Position numbers and translations under genes: made by a program
Notes under the pieces: generated by a model
Told to the model about the DNA's origin: nothing
What the model saw: only the letters and a program-made list of their open reading frames with translations
Databases searched by the model: none
From: UBA967 sp044375555
GTDB lineage: Bacteria; Verrucomicrobiota; Verrucomicrobiia; Chthoniobacterales; Terrimicrobiaceae
NCBI GenBank assembly: GCA_044375555.1
Contig: JBILML010000002.1
Span: 62,001-126,000, forward strand
DNA length: 64,000 nt
Direction: 5' to 3'
In this document: positions 26,967 through 35,815 of the stretch, in pieces
Layout: each line of letters starts with the position of its first letter
How positions within the stretch are numbered: the first letter of the stretch is position 1

Positions 26967-29783
26967 CTATTTGATTTTTTGCTTCACGACGGGAAGGAGG
27001 CCAGTGCCGTCGGTGAGGTCGCCGGAGAGTTCCCAGATCATCGCGCCACGGAATTTTTGCGCGTTGATGTAATCGCATTTCGCACCGATGGACTGGCGGT
27101 CGTCGTAGCTGATAAAGAAACCTCCCTGGCTGGTCGGGGCATAGACCCAGGGCACTTGCGCGGTGGCGTCCCAGAAGCGGCGGTAGACCGTGGGCTCGGT
27201 GGCGAGGCGTTTCTCGACATCCCAGTAATCGAGCATGCCGGTGTCGTCCCAAGTTCCCTGCGCGGCGCCGGTGGAGGATTGTTTGAAGCCGTTGTTGATA
27301 TTCGGCACGCCTTTCCAACTGCGCCCGTAGAATGGCAGGCCGACGACGAGTTTGTCGCGCGGCACTCCACCGGCGAGGTAGGCATTCATCGCGGCGGCGG
27401 TGGTGAGCGGGTCGCCGGGCGCTCCGGAGAGGGCGGCTTGGTGGTCGGTCTTCGGCTCCCAGGCGCCGTGGAGGTCGTAGGTCATGACATTGATCCAATC
27501 CAAAACGGCGGCGATCTTTGCGGGCTCGATGTTGGCGATTTTATCGGGGCCGGCGGGTGCGGCGATGGAGAGGTAATATCGCCGGCCGTCCTGCTGGCCC
27601 GCGGCGTCGAGTTGGCGGCGAAGCTCGCTGAGGAACGCGGTGAAGTTTTGTTTGTCCTCGGGACGCGAGACATTGGTTTCGAGGCCCCCGCCGCCTGGGT
27701 ATTCCCAATCGATGTCCACGCCGTCGAAGCCGTATTTGCGGATGAACGCCACGGCGGAGGCGGCGAATTTGCTGCGCGAGGCGGCGGTGAGCGCGGCGTC
27801 GGAGAAGCGGCTCGAGAGCGTCCAGCCGCCGACCGAGATCATGGTGATGAGGTGGGGATTCTGGGTTTTGAGTTTCTTGAGCTGGTTGAAATTCCCGCGC
27901 AACGGTTGGTCCCATGTGTCGCCGGGGTAGGATTTTTCCACCGCCGCGTAGGAATCAAATAAAACCACCTCGCCGCCTGTGGAGATGTCGGCGAAGGCGT
28001 AGTTAAGGACATTCAGGTTTTTCGCGGGGATGTCATAGACATGGTAGTCGCGCTGGTAGATGCCCCATTCGACGAAATAGGCGACGATGACTTTGCTCAA
28101 ATCCGGCTGGCCGGCGACCGGGGTGGGCGATGGAGTCGGCGTGGGAGTTGGCGTGATGACGGGAGTCGGGGATGGTTTCGGGGTCGCGATTGGAGTGGGT
28201 GAGGGGGTCGGAGTTGGAGTTGCCGTGGGCTTCGGCGTGGGAGCTGGAGTGGGCGTGGCGCCGGAGGCCGGGAGGACGACGAGCTTTTGCAAGGTGGCGG
28301 AAAGATTCGCCGGGTTGGCGGTGAATCCGATCGTGACCGACTGGCCGGCGGGGATCGTGGAGTTCCAGGATTTCGGAGTGACCTTGTAGCGCGGTGAGGC
28401 GGACTGCGTGGCGAGGGTTCCCTCCCACAGCGAGGAAATGGTCGAGGGATAGTCGAAGGCGAGCGACCAATTTGAAACAGCGGCAGAGCCGGTGTTTTTC
28501 AGGATCACTTGCACCTCCATGCCGCTGCCCCAGGAATTCACGATCGAATGCGTCACGCTCAAAGCGCCGGTCACAGGTGCCGGGGTCGGCGTGGGGGTAG
28601 GAGTTGGCGTGGGCGTGGGTTTTGGAGTGGGCGAGGGTTTTGGCGTGGGGGTCGGTGTCGGGGCAGGCGTTGGGGTGGGAGTGGGAGACGGCGCTGGAGT
28701 CGGAGTCGGCGCGGTGGAGCCGCTGGGCAGGACCGAGAGATTTTGCAGAGCCGTGGCGCTGCCGCCGGGTTGAACGATGTAACCGATATCGACGACTCCT
28801 CCGGCGGGGATGGTGGAGTTCCATGCCTCGGGCGTCAGCGTGTTGACCGGCGAGGTGCCAGAAGTGGAGAGCTTGGCGTTCCAAAAGCTCGTGATTTTTC
28901 CGGTGGAATCGAAGCGCACACTCCAATTCGAGACCGGCGCGGAGCTGGTATTTTTCAGGGTTAGCTGAACCTGCGCGCCGGAGCCCCAGTCGCTCACGAC
29001 CTTCGTGGAAACGGTGAGGGCGCTGGGTGCGGGCGTGGCCGCCGGAGTTGGTGAAGGGCTGGGAGTTGGCGTGGGCGATGCGGTGGGTTTTTCGCAGGTG
29101 CAGCCGGTGCCGCAGCCGTTCGGGATGCTGGCTTTTTTCGGGGCCGGAGGAACGGTGGGTTGCAGGGCGGGATCGAAATTGAAGCCACCGAAATCGAGAT
29201 CGCTCGTCGAGAAAAACGCCTCGCCTGCGGGATCGTCGCGTTGCCAGATCGCATAGAGGATATGCCGCCCGACGCGCTGCGGCATGTTGACGGAAAACCG
29301 GTAGGTGTTGCCGTCCAAAACCGGTGTGGCGAGCAGGGGCAGCGGCTCGAGATCGGCCCATTTGAGGGGCTTCGTGGGGTCGTAGGTGCTTTTGGTGATG
29401 AACGCCTGGAAGCTGCTGGGCTCATGCGGCGTGGGCGCGGAGAAGCAACAATCGTAGCGGCCCGCTTGCACCTTGGTCGCCGGCCAATCCAGCCGCACGA
29501 GATCCAGCCCGGCATACTTCGTGCGGCCCGCGCTCGCGAGTTGGCCGTCGGGGATGAGTTGGGAATAGTTGCGCTGCGGAGTGAGCAGGCTCACCTCGTG
29601 CCAATCATAAAACGCCTGGGTTCCCGCGACTGCCACAGCGGCCTTGCCAGCCTCGCTGGTTGGGGTCATGGGATTTTCCAAAAAGACCTCATAGACCCGG
29701 CTGGTCGGATTCGCCATGGATCCGTGAGCGAAGCAAGAGAGGGTGGAAGCGGCGAGCAAGCAGAGAGTGAGCAGAGATTTCAT
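26967..29783 (-). CDS. Secreted modular chitinolytic enzyme: AA10 LPMO - CBM2 - CBM2 - GH18
   Basis: A 938-aa secreted protein. The signal peptide ends CFA, leaving mature His20 to start the AA10 lytic polysaccharide monooxygenase domain (20-~210). The second copper ligand would be H120 in SAPTPHEPSSFQAFITK. Pro/Thr-rich linkers separate two CBM2-type carbohydrate-binding domains (about 254-355 and 407-508). A GH18 chitinase domain starts near 562 with SVGGW and the catalytic DGVDIDWEYPG (E694). It should oxidise and hydrolyse chitin or a related polymer outside the cell. The ATG at 29783 is chosen because it begins the signal peptide. Confidence 0.93.
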   Translation of the reverse strand: MKSLLTLCLLAASTLSCFAHGSMANPTSRVYEVFLENPMTPTSEAGKAAVAVAGTQAFYDWHEVSLLTPQRNYSQLIPDGQLASAGRTKYAGLDLVRLDWPATKVQAGRYDCCFSAPTPHEPSSFQAFITKSTYDPTKPLKWADLEPLPLLATPVLDGNTYRFSVNMPQRVGRHILYAIWQRDDPAGEAFFSTSDLDFGGFNFDPALQPTVPPAPKKASIPNGCGTGCTCEKPTASPTPTPSPSPTPAATPAPSALTVSTKVVSDWGSGAQVQLTLKNTSSAPVSNWSVRFDSTGKITSFWNAKLSTSGTSPVNTLTPEAWNSTIPAGGVVDIGYIVQPGGSATALQNLSVLPSGSTAPTPTPAPSPTPTPTPAPTPTPTPKPSPTPKPTPTPTPTPTPTPAPVTGALSVTHSIVNSWGSGMEVQVILKNTGSAAVSNWSLAFDYPSTISSLWEGTLATQSASPRYKVTPKSWNSTIPAGQSVTIGFTANPANLSATLQKLVVLPASGATPTPAPTPKPTATPTPTPSPTPIATPKPSPTPVITPTPTPTPSPTPVAGQPDLSKVIVAYFVEWGIYQRDYHVYDIPAKNLNVLNYAFADISTGGEVVLFDSYAAVEKSYPGDTWDQPLRGNFNQLKKLKTQNPHLITMISVGGWTLSSRFSDAALTAASRSKFAASAVAFIRKYGFDGVDIDWEYPGGGGLETNVSRPEDKQNFTAFLSELRRQLDAAGQQDGRRYYLSIAAPAGPDKIANIEPAKIAAVLDWINVMTYDLHGAWEPKTDHQAALSGAPGDPLTTAAAMNAYLAGGVPRDKLVVGLPFYGRSWKGVPNINNGFKQSSTGAAQGTWDDTGMLDYWDVEKRLATEPTVYRRFWDATAQVPWVYAPTSQGGFFISYDDRQSIGAKCDYINAQKFRGAMIWELSGDLTDGTGLLPVVKQKIK

Positions 29784-29860
29784 GATTCGGTTTTCGTGCG
29801 TGGATGTCGTTAGACACGCCGCCACGCAGCCCGTTCAGAACTCAGCAAAAATAACCGCAG

Positions 29861-30508
29861 CTACTGGAGGTCTGCCGTCTCCACCGGCGAGACCGAGCCG
29901 TTGAAAAACCACGCGAGCCGTTTTTTGTGGATCGGCTCGGCAGGCGTGTTTGCGGCCCACGAGGCGCCAGCGACGCGCGGATGCTGGCGGTCTGCATCGG
30001 AAAATCCCCACGCATTCGCGGGGACTGATCCCAAGCGCATCGGGCCGGAGCCGTTGTTGGCGGCGAGCGAACCCCAGGGATTGATCGTCGCATTGCCACT
30101 CGCGACCGCCATGTTCATCACGAAGGTGCGCGAGGTGGGGAGCGAGGCAGTGGGCGTCATTCTGCGGTAGGCGGCTGGCACGAAGAGGTCGATGACCACT
30201 GGCTTTGCGGGTGTTTCCAAGCCGAGATACGGAGCGAGCTCGCGCACGAGACGCCCAGCGCGGGCGGGGTCGAACTCAGCGACTTGACCGGGCCAAAGCG
30301 AGCCGGGGAGGAGGCTGTCTTTGTCAGCGGCATAGAGGCCGATGGCGCTCCCGATTTGGCGCATGTTCGAGATGGCTTTGGCTCGATCTCCTTGTGTCCG
30401 CGCGGCACCCGTGGCTGTCAGGGCCAGCGCCGCGAGAATGGCGACAATCGCGATGGTGACCAGCAACTCGATGAGAGTGAAACCTGCGCGCCCGGCGTGT
30501 TGTTTCAT
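29861..30508 (-). CDS. Type II pseudopilin-like protein (prepilin N-terminal motif)
   Basis: A 215-aa protein with a prepilin peptidase site and hydrophobic helix at the start (AGFTLIELLVTIAIVAILAA). Cleavage should occur before phenylalanine. The remainder resembles the pseudopilin-like proteins expanded in Verrucomicrobiota and Planctomycetota. The ATG at 30508 overlaps the stop of the upstream dehydrogenase gene (ATGA), so an in-frame longer start is not needed. No secretion ATPase or secretin gene adjoins. Confidence 0.85.
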   Translation of the reverse strand: MKQHAGRAGFTLIELLVTIAIVAILAALALTATGAARTQGDRAKAISNMRQIGSAIGLYAADKDSLLPGSLWPGQVAEFDPARAGRLVRELAPYLGLETPAKPVVIDLFVPAAYRRMTPTASLPTSRTFVMNMAVASGNATINPWGSLAANNGSGPMRLGSVPANAWGFSDADRQHPRVAGASWAANTPAEPIHKKRLAWFFNGSVSPVETADLQ

Positions 30509-31941
30509 TTCTTCCCGCCGCTCTCCACGCCCGCAGGAACAAGCCGCACGATCCTGTCGGGGTTGTTGAGAACGACATAAAGAAACCCATCGGGTCCGCA
30601 ACGAACATCCCTCACGCGGCCCATGCCTTCAAACACCACCTCGTCCTCGATGACCTTCCCATCTCTCATCCGCAGGCGGTGAACCGTGCCCTGAAGTCCA
30701 CCTGCAAAGAAGTCGTTCTTCCATTCGGGGAACGTGTCGCCGTCGTAAAAAGCCAACCCGCAGGTCGCGATCGAGGGCGTCCAGTGATGGAGCGGCGGTT
30801 CGAAGCCCTCTTTTTCTGTGAGCGCCGTGAGCGGCGTGCCGTTGTAGTTCATGCCGAAGGATGCCACCGGCCAACCGTAGTTCGCGCCCTTGCGGATTCG
30901 GTTGAACTCATCGCCCCCGCGCGGGCCGTGCTCCGTCTCGTAAATCGCATGGTCGCGCGGGTCCACCACCAGACCCTGAGGGTTCCGGTGGCCGTAGCTC
31001 CACACCGCCGCGAGCGTATCCGTGCGGTCGGCGAAGGGATTGTCGGCGGGAATTTTTCCGTCGGGCAGAACGCGGTAGATTTTCCCATTGGGAAGTCCGA
31101 TGTCTTGAGCCTTGTCTTTATCCCCGCGCTCTCCGATCGAAAAAAATACATGCCCGCGATCGAAAACGATGCGTGATCCAAAGTGCACACCGCTCTTTGT
31201 GTAGTGCTTCGGATCCGCTTCGAAGATCGTTTCCTCATCGATCCACTTGTTGTCTGCGATCCGCCCACGCGAGATTTTCGTCATCGAGGAATTGGCGGCG
31301 CTCGGCGCCGGTGCGGAATACGAGAGGTAAACCCAACCGCTCTTCTCGAAATCCGGCGCAGCGGCGACATCCAGCATCCCGCCTTGGCTCGAAACCACCA
31401 CCGGCGGCGTGTCGGAAACGGCCTCGGGTTGGAGTTTCCAGTTTTGATCGAGAATCCGAAGATGACCGTTTTTTTCGGTCACCAACTTCCGGCCATCCGG
31501 CAGAAACGCCAGCGCCCATGGCGTCTCCAGCCCCGAGGCCACGACTGACTCAACGATGTAGCTGGCGTGCTCGGTTCGCACGGGTTCGCCGGGTAGCGAT
31601 TTGGGTTTCGGAGCGCCGGATTTTCGCGCGGCGTTTTCGTTTTCACGGATATAGACCACCAAGGCGCGGATCGACTCTGCGGGGAGAGCTTTTTCAAATG
31701 CCGGCATCCCTGCATCGGGGATTCCAACCGAGATCGAGGCGGCGATTTCGACATCGGATGCGCCATATTTCCAGATGCCTTCGTTCAGTGCGCCGCCACT
31801 CCCACCATCCAACTCCGCCCCGTGGCACGACGCGCAGTTCTCGCGATAAACATCCTCCACTTTCGCCTGCGCCATAGCCCGTCCTCCCGCGAAGAGAACT
31901 CCGAAGGCCAAAAAACCAAAAATCGCGCGGCGAGCCATCAT
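30505..31941 (-). CDS. Cytochrome c - PQQ-type sugar dehydrogenase (GSDH-like)
   Basis: A 478-aa exported protein with an N-terminal signal (about 1-25, ending AMA). A small cytochrome c domain has C36/C39/H40 in ENCASCHG and a later methionine in DAGMPAFEKAL. A glucose/sorbosone dehydrogenase beta-propeller then runs from ~120 to the end, with SGVHFGSRIVFD, GHRNPQGLVVDP and ETEHGPRGGDEFN. It probably oxidises an aldose or sugar derivative in the periplasm and passes electrons to its own haem. I chose the double ATG at 31941/31938. It lies 9 bp beyond the left ssrA repeat, at the edge of the inserted element. Confidence 0.87.
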   Translation of the reverse strand: MMARRAIFGFLAFGVLFAGGRAMAQAKVEDVYRENCASCHGAELDGGSGGALNEGIWKYGASDVEIAASISVGIPDAGMPAFEKALPAESIRALVVYIRENENAARKSGAPKPKSLPGEPVRTEHASYIVESVVASGLETPWALAFLPDGRKLVTEKNGHLRILDQNWKLQPEAVSDTPPVVVSSQGGMLDVAAAPDFEKSGWVYLSYSAPAPSAANSSMTKISRGRIADNKWIDEETIFEADPKHYTKSGVHFGSRIVFDRGHVFFSIGERGDKDKAQDIGLPNGKIYRVLPDGKIPADNPFADRTDTLAAVWSYGHRNPQGLVVDPRDHAIYETEHGPRGGDEFNRIRKGANYGWPVASFGMNYNGTPLTALTEKEGFEPPLHHWTPSIATCGLAFYDGDTFPEWKNDFFAGGLQGTVHRLRMRDGKVIEDEVVFEGMGRVRDVRCGPDGFLYVVLNNPDRIVRLVPAGVESGGKK

Positions 31942-31949
31942 GAAAAAAC

Positions 31950-31976
31950 TGGAGGCGACGGGAGTCGAACCCGTGT
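31950..31976. repeat. attL: 27-bp copy of the ssrA 3' end
   Basis: It is identical to 39936-39962 inside the intact tmRNA gene. It covers the T-arm and acceptor 3' strand up to the discriminator base. Beyond it on the left the sequence does not continue the CCA end (AGTTTTTTC on the minus strand). It marks the left junction of the inserted element. Confidence 0.9.
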
Positions 31977-32071
31977 TTCCCTCCAAGATACACATCAAGA
32001 AACGCCAATGCTTGCGAAGCCTGATAAATACTGGATTCTGGAGCTTGGCAAACATCGGCGTTGTCAAATGT

Positions 32072-32093
32072 GTGTTCCCGTTTATGTTCCCGT
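32072..32093. repeat. Left arm-type box pair (GTTCCCGT x2)
   Basis: Two GTTCCCGT octamers in direct orientation, 12 bp apart, lie about 95 bp inside attL. The same 22-bp block is present at 39873-39894 near attR. They are candidate integrase arm-binding sites. Confidence 0.55.
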
Positions 32094-32226
32094 TTTGAGT
32101 TTTATTTGTGAAAATTACGATTGAACTTTCTAATGCACATACACGCGATTTTCAATGATTGGGATTTCTCACGGGGAGGCCATGGGGTTCTCTGCTTTCG
32201 GGGTTTATGACTTGGAGGGTGTCCCG

Positions 32227-32490
32227 ATGATCGAAAAGCACTATTCGCCTAGCGAACTGGCGAAGATTCTTGGGATTTCAAGGGCGGGAATGCACCTCCG
32301 ACTCCATGATGGGACTTTCGGCCATGTGCGGCTCGGTGATCGGATTTTAATTCCCGAGAGTGAGGTTCAGCGGGTGCTGGATCAGTGCCGGATTGAGAGC
32401 GCCCACGCGCGGCCTGCGCACCGGCGCAATCTTTCTTCCCATCCTGGCCCCTGCCGCCGCTCCAACTTTCAAACATCTCCCGAATCCTAA
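32227..32490 (+). CDS. Excisionase-like helix-turn-helix protein
   Basis: An 87-aa protein (start ATG at 32227; a longer in-frame start at 32155 adds 24 residues without similarity). The N-terminus YSPSELAKILGISRAGMHLRL, then GHVRLGDRILIPESEVQRVL, is the MerR/Xis-type winged helix of the helix_turn_helix_17 kind. Its stop overlaps the integrase start (TAATG), so both are probably translated together. By position it is the recombination directionality factor, though a regulator is possible. Confidence 0.72.
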   Translation: MIEKHYSPSELAKILGISRAGMHLRLHDGTFGHVRLGDRILIPESEVQRVLDQCRIESAHARPAHRRNLSSHPGPCRRSNFQTSPES

Positions 32491-33674
32491 TGGCTTGCGT
32501 CATCAAACGGCCTGACTCGAAAAGCTGGATCGCCTGTTTCACAGATATCAACGGGCGGCGGTTGAAGCGCAGCACGAAAATTGCGGCGATTGAGCGGGAA
32601 CGCCTGAAGGCTCTAAAAATCGCGGAGCAATACGAGGAGGCCGCTCGAAAGAAGCGCACGGCGGCTCAGGTGCGGCGGGTTATCGCTGATCTCCACAGCA
32701 AGATCACAAATGAGGATTTGCCGTTTCAATCCTTCCGGAAATATCTCACGGAATGGCTCGAAGAAAAAAAAGATGAAACAGCCCCGGCCACACGAACCTT
32801 TTACTCACAGCAGAAGGAGAAATTTTTGACATTTCTTGGGCCTAAAGCAGACCGGGACATTTCGGAAATCACGAAGAAAGACCTTCTGGATTTTCGCAAG
32901 GCCGAGAAGGCCCGTGGACTCGCTACGAAAACGATCAATCATAGCGTAAAATTTCTGCGGATGGTTTTTAATAAGGCGTGGGAGGATGATGTTATTGCAG
33001 ACACCCCGGCCAAGGGGGTGAAAACCCTCAAAGCGAGCAGGGAGAGGGCGCGGCGTCCATTTTCTCAGGATGAAATCAGGGCCGTGCTGGAAGTGGCGGA
33101 TGAAGAGTGGCAGAGCATGATTCTCTTTGGACTTTTTACAGGGCAGCGGCTCGGGGATATCGCTTGCCTGACTTGGGGCAATGTTGATTTGCAGGCTCAA
33201 GAGGTGCGTCTTGTGACTCGGAAGAGGGGCTTGAGTGTAAAGATTCCAATTGCAGGGCCGCTTGCGAAGCATATCGCTACGCTAACTCCGGGCAAAAATG
33301 CCTCCTCGCCCGTTCATCCAAGTGCGGCTGAAATTGTGCGTCTGCAGAAAAAGACGGGGGGCTTATCAAACCAATTTGCAAGGATACTGGCGAGGGCTGG
33401 ACTCCGCGAGAAGCAGCCTCACACTAAGACGCACGGGCTAGGGCGTGGCGTTGGTAGCAACAAGGAGACATTGAGCTTTCATAGCCTGCGGCACACGGCT
33501 GTAAGCATGATGAAGGCGGCGGGGATTCCCGAAGCTACGGCCATGGAGATTGTGGGGCATGAGAGCGTCGAGATGTCGCGGCTCTACACTCATGTGGGTG
33601 ATGCCGAGTTGAGAAGGGCGAGCGAGAGCTTCCCTGACATTATGGCAGGAATGCCAGAAGGAGAAAAAAGATGA
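32490..33674 (+). CDS. int: Tyrosine-recombinase integrase
   Basis: A 394-aa phage-type integrase that would insert the element at ssrA. A core-binding SAM-like domain (about 75-180) precedes the catalytic domain. Catalytic residues visible are R220 in FTGQRLGD, a lysine in the TRKRG hairpin (near 245), H331 and R334 in FHSLRHT, H357 in GHESVE and nucleophile Y366 in RLYTHVG. It overlaps the excisionase-like gene and reads away from attL. All catalytic residues are intact, so the element may still be mobile. Confidence 0.95.
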   Translation: MACVIKRPDSKSWIACFTDINGRRLKRSTKIAAIERERLKALKIAEQYEEAARKKRTAAQVRRVIADLHSKITNEDLPFQSFRKYLTEWLEEKKDETAPATRTFYSQQKEKFLTFLGPKADRDISEITKKDLLDFRKAEKARGLATKTINHSVKFLRMVFNKAWEDDVIADTPAKGVKTLKASRERARRPFSQDEIRAVLEVADEEWQSMILFGLFTGQRLGDIACLTWGNVDLQAQEVRLVTRKRGLSVKIPIAGPLAKHIATLTPGKNASSPVHPSAAEIVRLQKKTGGLSNQFARILARAGLREKQPHTKTHGLGRGVGSNKETLSFHSLRHTAVSMMKAAGIPEATAMEIVGHESVEMSRLYTHVGDAELRRASESFPDIMAGMPEGEKR

Positions 33675-34005
33675 TGAGATTTCTTCTCTCTCTCCCCTGT
33701 CTGCCTGTGGTTTCTGCGGGGGATTTTTTCGATGGACGGATTTCCGTCCACACCCACACTCCTATAGGTGTGGATGGACGCTGGACGGCTTGGCGCGGTG
33801 CGCTGGCGGCTCGCCTTGGGGTTTTTCTGGCGGCAGAAGGCCGTGACAGCGGCGGCAATCTCAAAGGGCGTTTGCGGGGCTTGTGGCTCTGCGGGTTTCT
33901 TTTCTTGTGGCGCAAAGTCGGGGACGCATTTCCCCATTCCAGCGCGTTCCGCGCGGCTGGACGGAGAACTTTTGTCCGTCCGGGCGTCCAGCGGTGGACA
34001 AGCGT
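33675..34005. other. Non-coding stretch in the element with GGACGGA palindromes
   Basis: 331 bp contain no credible gene. They hold the perfect palindrome GGACGGA-TT-TCCGTCC (33734-33749) and an imperfect palindrome centred on CCTATAGG (around 33766). A second GGACGGA/TCCGTCC pair lies at 33959-33981. Related GGACGG runs recur at 37990-38010. This is a candidate origin or regulator-binding region. Confidence 0.5.
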
Positions 34006-35058
34006 ATGAAGACCCGGAGGCAAAAGGGCGGCATTCCTGCAGGCAGCGCGGCATTGGCTGCGGTCGCCAAGGAAGAGGTGTCGAAGGGAAAAGCCGTGGA
34101 TCGGCTTGCCGCCTTGCTCGGCTCGGCGGTTCTGGTGAAAAGGGGTTTCCGTGGGCGGTCTGTCCCTGCCTCGTTTCTTGACGAGGTTGCTGCCCTTGTC
34201 GCGGAAGGAATGCCACACACGCCAAGCACCCTCAAAGATCAGGCAGATAAGTTTGGGATCAGCCTGCCTGCTTTAGTGGCAGCGATTCGGGGCAAGGATG
34301 CCGAAAAGCTTCGTGCAATTTTGGCGCGGCCTAATGCCCGTGCCGATGCTGCCATGGAGGAGGCTTTCAAGGGTGATGATGAGGAGTGGAGGGCAGAAAT
34401 TGAGGAGTGGTATGGCCGCCCCCGCTTTGCCCGTCGAACCCTCATGCTGGATTTCGAGTCCGATGATGACGAGCGGAGGGCTAAAATTGAGGAGTGGTAT
34501 GACCAGCTCCCCGAATGGCCTCACGACAGGCCAAAGGAGGTTCTTCCAGAGTGGAGTTTCATTGAAGGCGAATGGTTGGCAGAACACCCCGGCAAGACGC
34601 CAAAGCCGGGGGAGGTTTTCCGCTGGCAGGAGGCACGACAGAAGGCGAGTGATGCGGCAAGGGTATCAGTTTCTGCCAAACTCAAGGCGAAGGCAAAGGC
34701 GGCAAATGATCGGGATATCACCCCCCCCGCTCTTGAATGCGATGAGGTTGCTGTGGCTCTTGAATCCTTTCGGCGAATCCAATGGGGACAGCGCGAGCGA
34801 TGGCCGACGATTGATGATGTTCGCGTTTCAACGGGGATGTCACGCAGAGAGCTTGGGCGAGTCCTGAATGGCGGTCGCTGGAAAGCTCGCAATGTTTCGA
34901 GAGGCGCGGGTTCCAAGTCTCCGCGCGGCGGGCGTCCTGCGGTTAAGGTTTCGCCCGTGGGGATGCAACGCATCATCCGGGCATTTTTGAAAAAGCGGAA
35001 GCTGCCTCTGGATCGAGCGCAAAAACTTTTGGATTTTCTTGGGCGAGTGAAATTCTGA
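34006..35058 (+). CDS. Unknown element protein with predicted helix-turn-helix segments
   Basis: A 350-aa soluble, charged protein that I do not recognise. Residues ~75-110 (TLKDQADKFGISLPALVAAI) and ~265-290 (TIDDVRVSTGMSRRELGRVL) look like helix-turn-helix units. The middle has an imperfect internal repeat, with DDEEWRAEIEEWYGR followed about 30 residues later by DDDERRAKIEEWYDQ. The C-terminus is basic. The ATG at 34006 is chosen because the upstream extension overlaps palindromic DNA. It lies between the integrase and the replication genes, so a control or replication-initiation role is conceivable but unproved. Confidence 0.7.
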   Translation: MKTRRQKGGIPAGSAALAAVAKEEVSKGKAVDRLAALLGSAVLVKRGFRGRSVPASFLDEVAALVAEGMPHTPSTLKDQADKFGISLPALVAAIRGKDAEKLRAILARPNARADAAMEEAFKGDDEEWRAEIEEWYGRPRFARRTLMLDFESDDDERRAKIEEWYDQLPEWPHDRPKEVLPEWSFIEGEWLAEHPGKTPKPGEVFRWQEARQKASDAARVSVSAKLKAKAKAANDRDITPPALECDEVAVALESFRRIQWGQRERWPTIDDVRVSTGMSRRELGRVLNGGRWKARNVSRGAGSKSPRGGRPAVKVSPVGMQRIIRAFLKKRKLPLDRAQKLLDFLGRVKF

Positions 35059-35211
35059 TCGGGCTATAGAAGCCGATTTGGTGGTGGTTTGAAGGGGTTT
35101 GGGGTTCTGGTGGCTGCACCCATTCACAGGGATGTCTGCCTGTGTTTTTTTCCGATCACCGCAACGGGCATGACGCCTGTGGCGGTCAGTCAAACCAAAC
35201 CCAAGAAAAAC

Positions 35212-35562
35212 ATGACCCCTACCTCTCAAACCTACACGGGCGCGATGCCCAAAGTCGCGGGAGATGTCCCGGCGCACCTGTCCCGGCAGGTTGAAATCGC
35301 GACATCAGCAAACCTTGCCGAGTTCTCTCGGTTGCCTAAGCCCCCTGCCCGCTGCCCGATCAGCGGCGGCTCGCGCAGTTGGCTTCTTGAAACGGATGCC
35401 AAGCTCCCGCCTGATCAGCGGTTCCTCGTTCGCGTGAGGCGGCGGGGTTGCCTGCGAGGGGTCGTGTTCGTTTCGGTTCCCCGGCTCTGCGCCTTCTTGC
35501 GCGGGGTTCAGAATGGAGAAGTCGCAGGCTTTACCTCGGAGGGCGTGAACGATGAAAACTGA
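35212..35562 (+). CDS. Small AlpA/excisionase-like hypothetical protein
   Basis: A 116-aa basic protein. The core FSRLPKPPARCPISGGSRSW, a gap, then FLVRVRRRGCLRGVVFVSV and LCAFL has the layout of small winged-helix AlpA-like regulators that are common on integrated elements. The start is uncertain (ATG at 35212 or 35245). Its 3' end overlaps the next small gene by 11 bp in another frame, indicating an operon with the primase genes. Confidence 0.6.
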   Translation: MTPTSQTYTGAMPKVAGDVPAHLSRQVEIATSANLAEFSRLPKPPARCPISGGSRSWLLETDAKLPPDQRFLVRVRRRGCLRGVVFVSVPRLCAFLRGVQNGEVAGFTSEGVNDEN

Positions 35563-35815
35563 TCTCTGGTCTGTTTTGTTGTTCCCGGATTCGCGTTGTG
35601 TTGCCGGGGTGTCGCTGGATCGGATGGCGGCTGATTCTCTGAGAACCATCCGTGCAAGGGAGGTTCTGCGGCCTGTGGTCGTGGTTAGCCTCCATAGCTC
35701 GCCACGGGCGGCAGATCGTCAATCGGAGCGAGTCGGGCGGATGCTTGGCTCGGGCTGGTTCGTGGCTCGCGATAGCGCGGTGAACGAGGCTGCACAGATG
35801 GAGGGCGCAGAATGA
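35552..35815 (+). CDS. Small hypothetical protein upstream of the primase
   Basis: An 87-aa protein of unknown function. It starts inside the end of the AlpA-like gene and ends in an ATGA overlap with the primase start, so it is embedded in an operon. It shows the stretch VVVVSLHSSPRAADRQ and no signal peptide or membrane segment. I do not recognise a family. Confidence 0.6.
   Translation: MKTDLWSVLLFPDSRCVAGVSLDRMAADSLRTIRAREVLRPVVVVSLHSSPRAADRQSERVGRMLGSGWFVARDSAVNEAAQMEGAE

Noticed and set aside
28107..29087. Short tandem DNA repeats considered as a CRISPR-like array
   Set aside because: They encode the Pro/Thr linkers of the modular chitinase; there are no unique spacers.
31822..32124. 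ORF containing a GDGSRTRVS string
   Set aside because: It is translation of the ssrA 3' repeat (attL), a common annotation artefact. It is antisense to the dehydrogenase signal region.
33671..34009. 112-aa ORF after the integrase
   Set aside because: It covers the palindromic GGACGGA region, has no recognisable features and unlikely composition.
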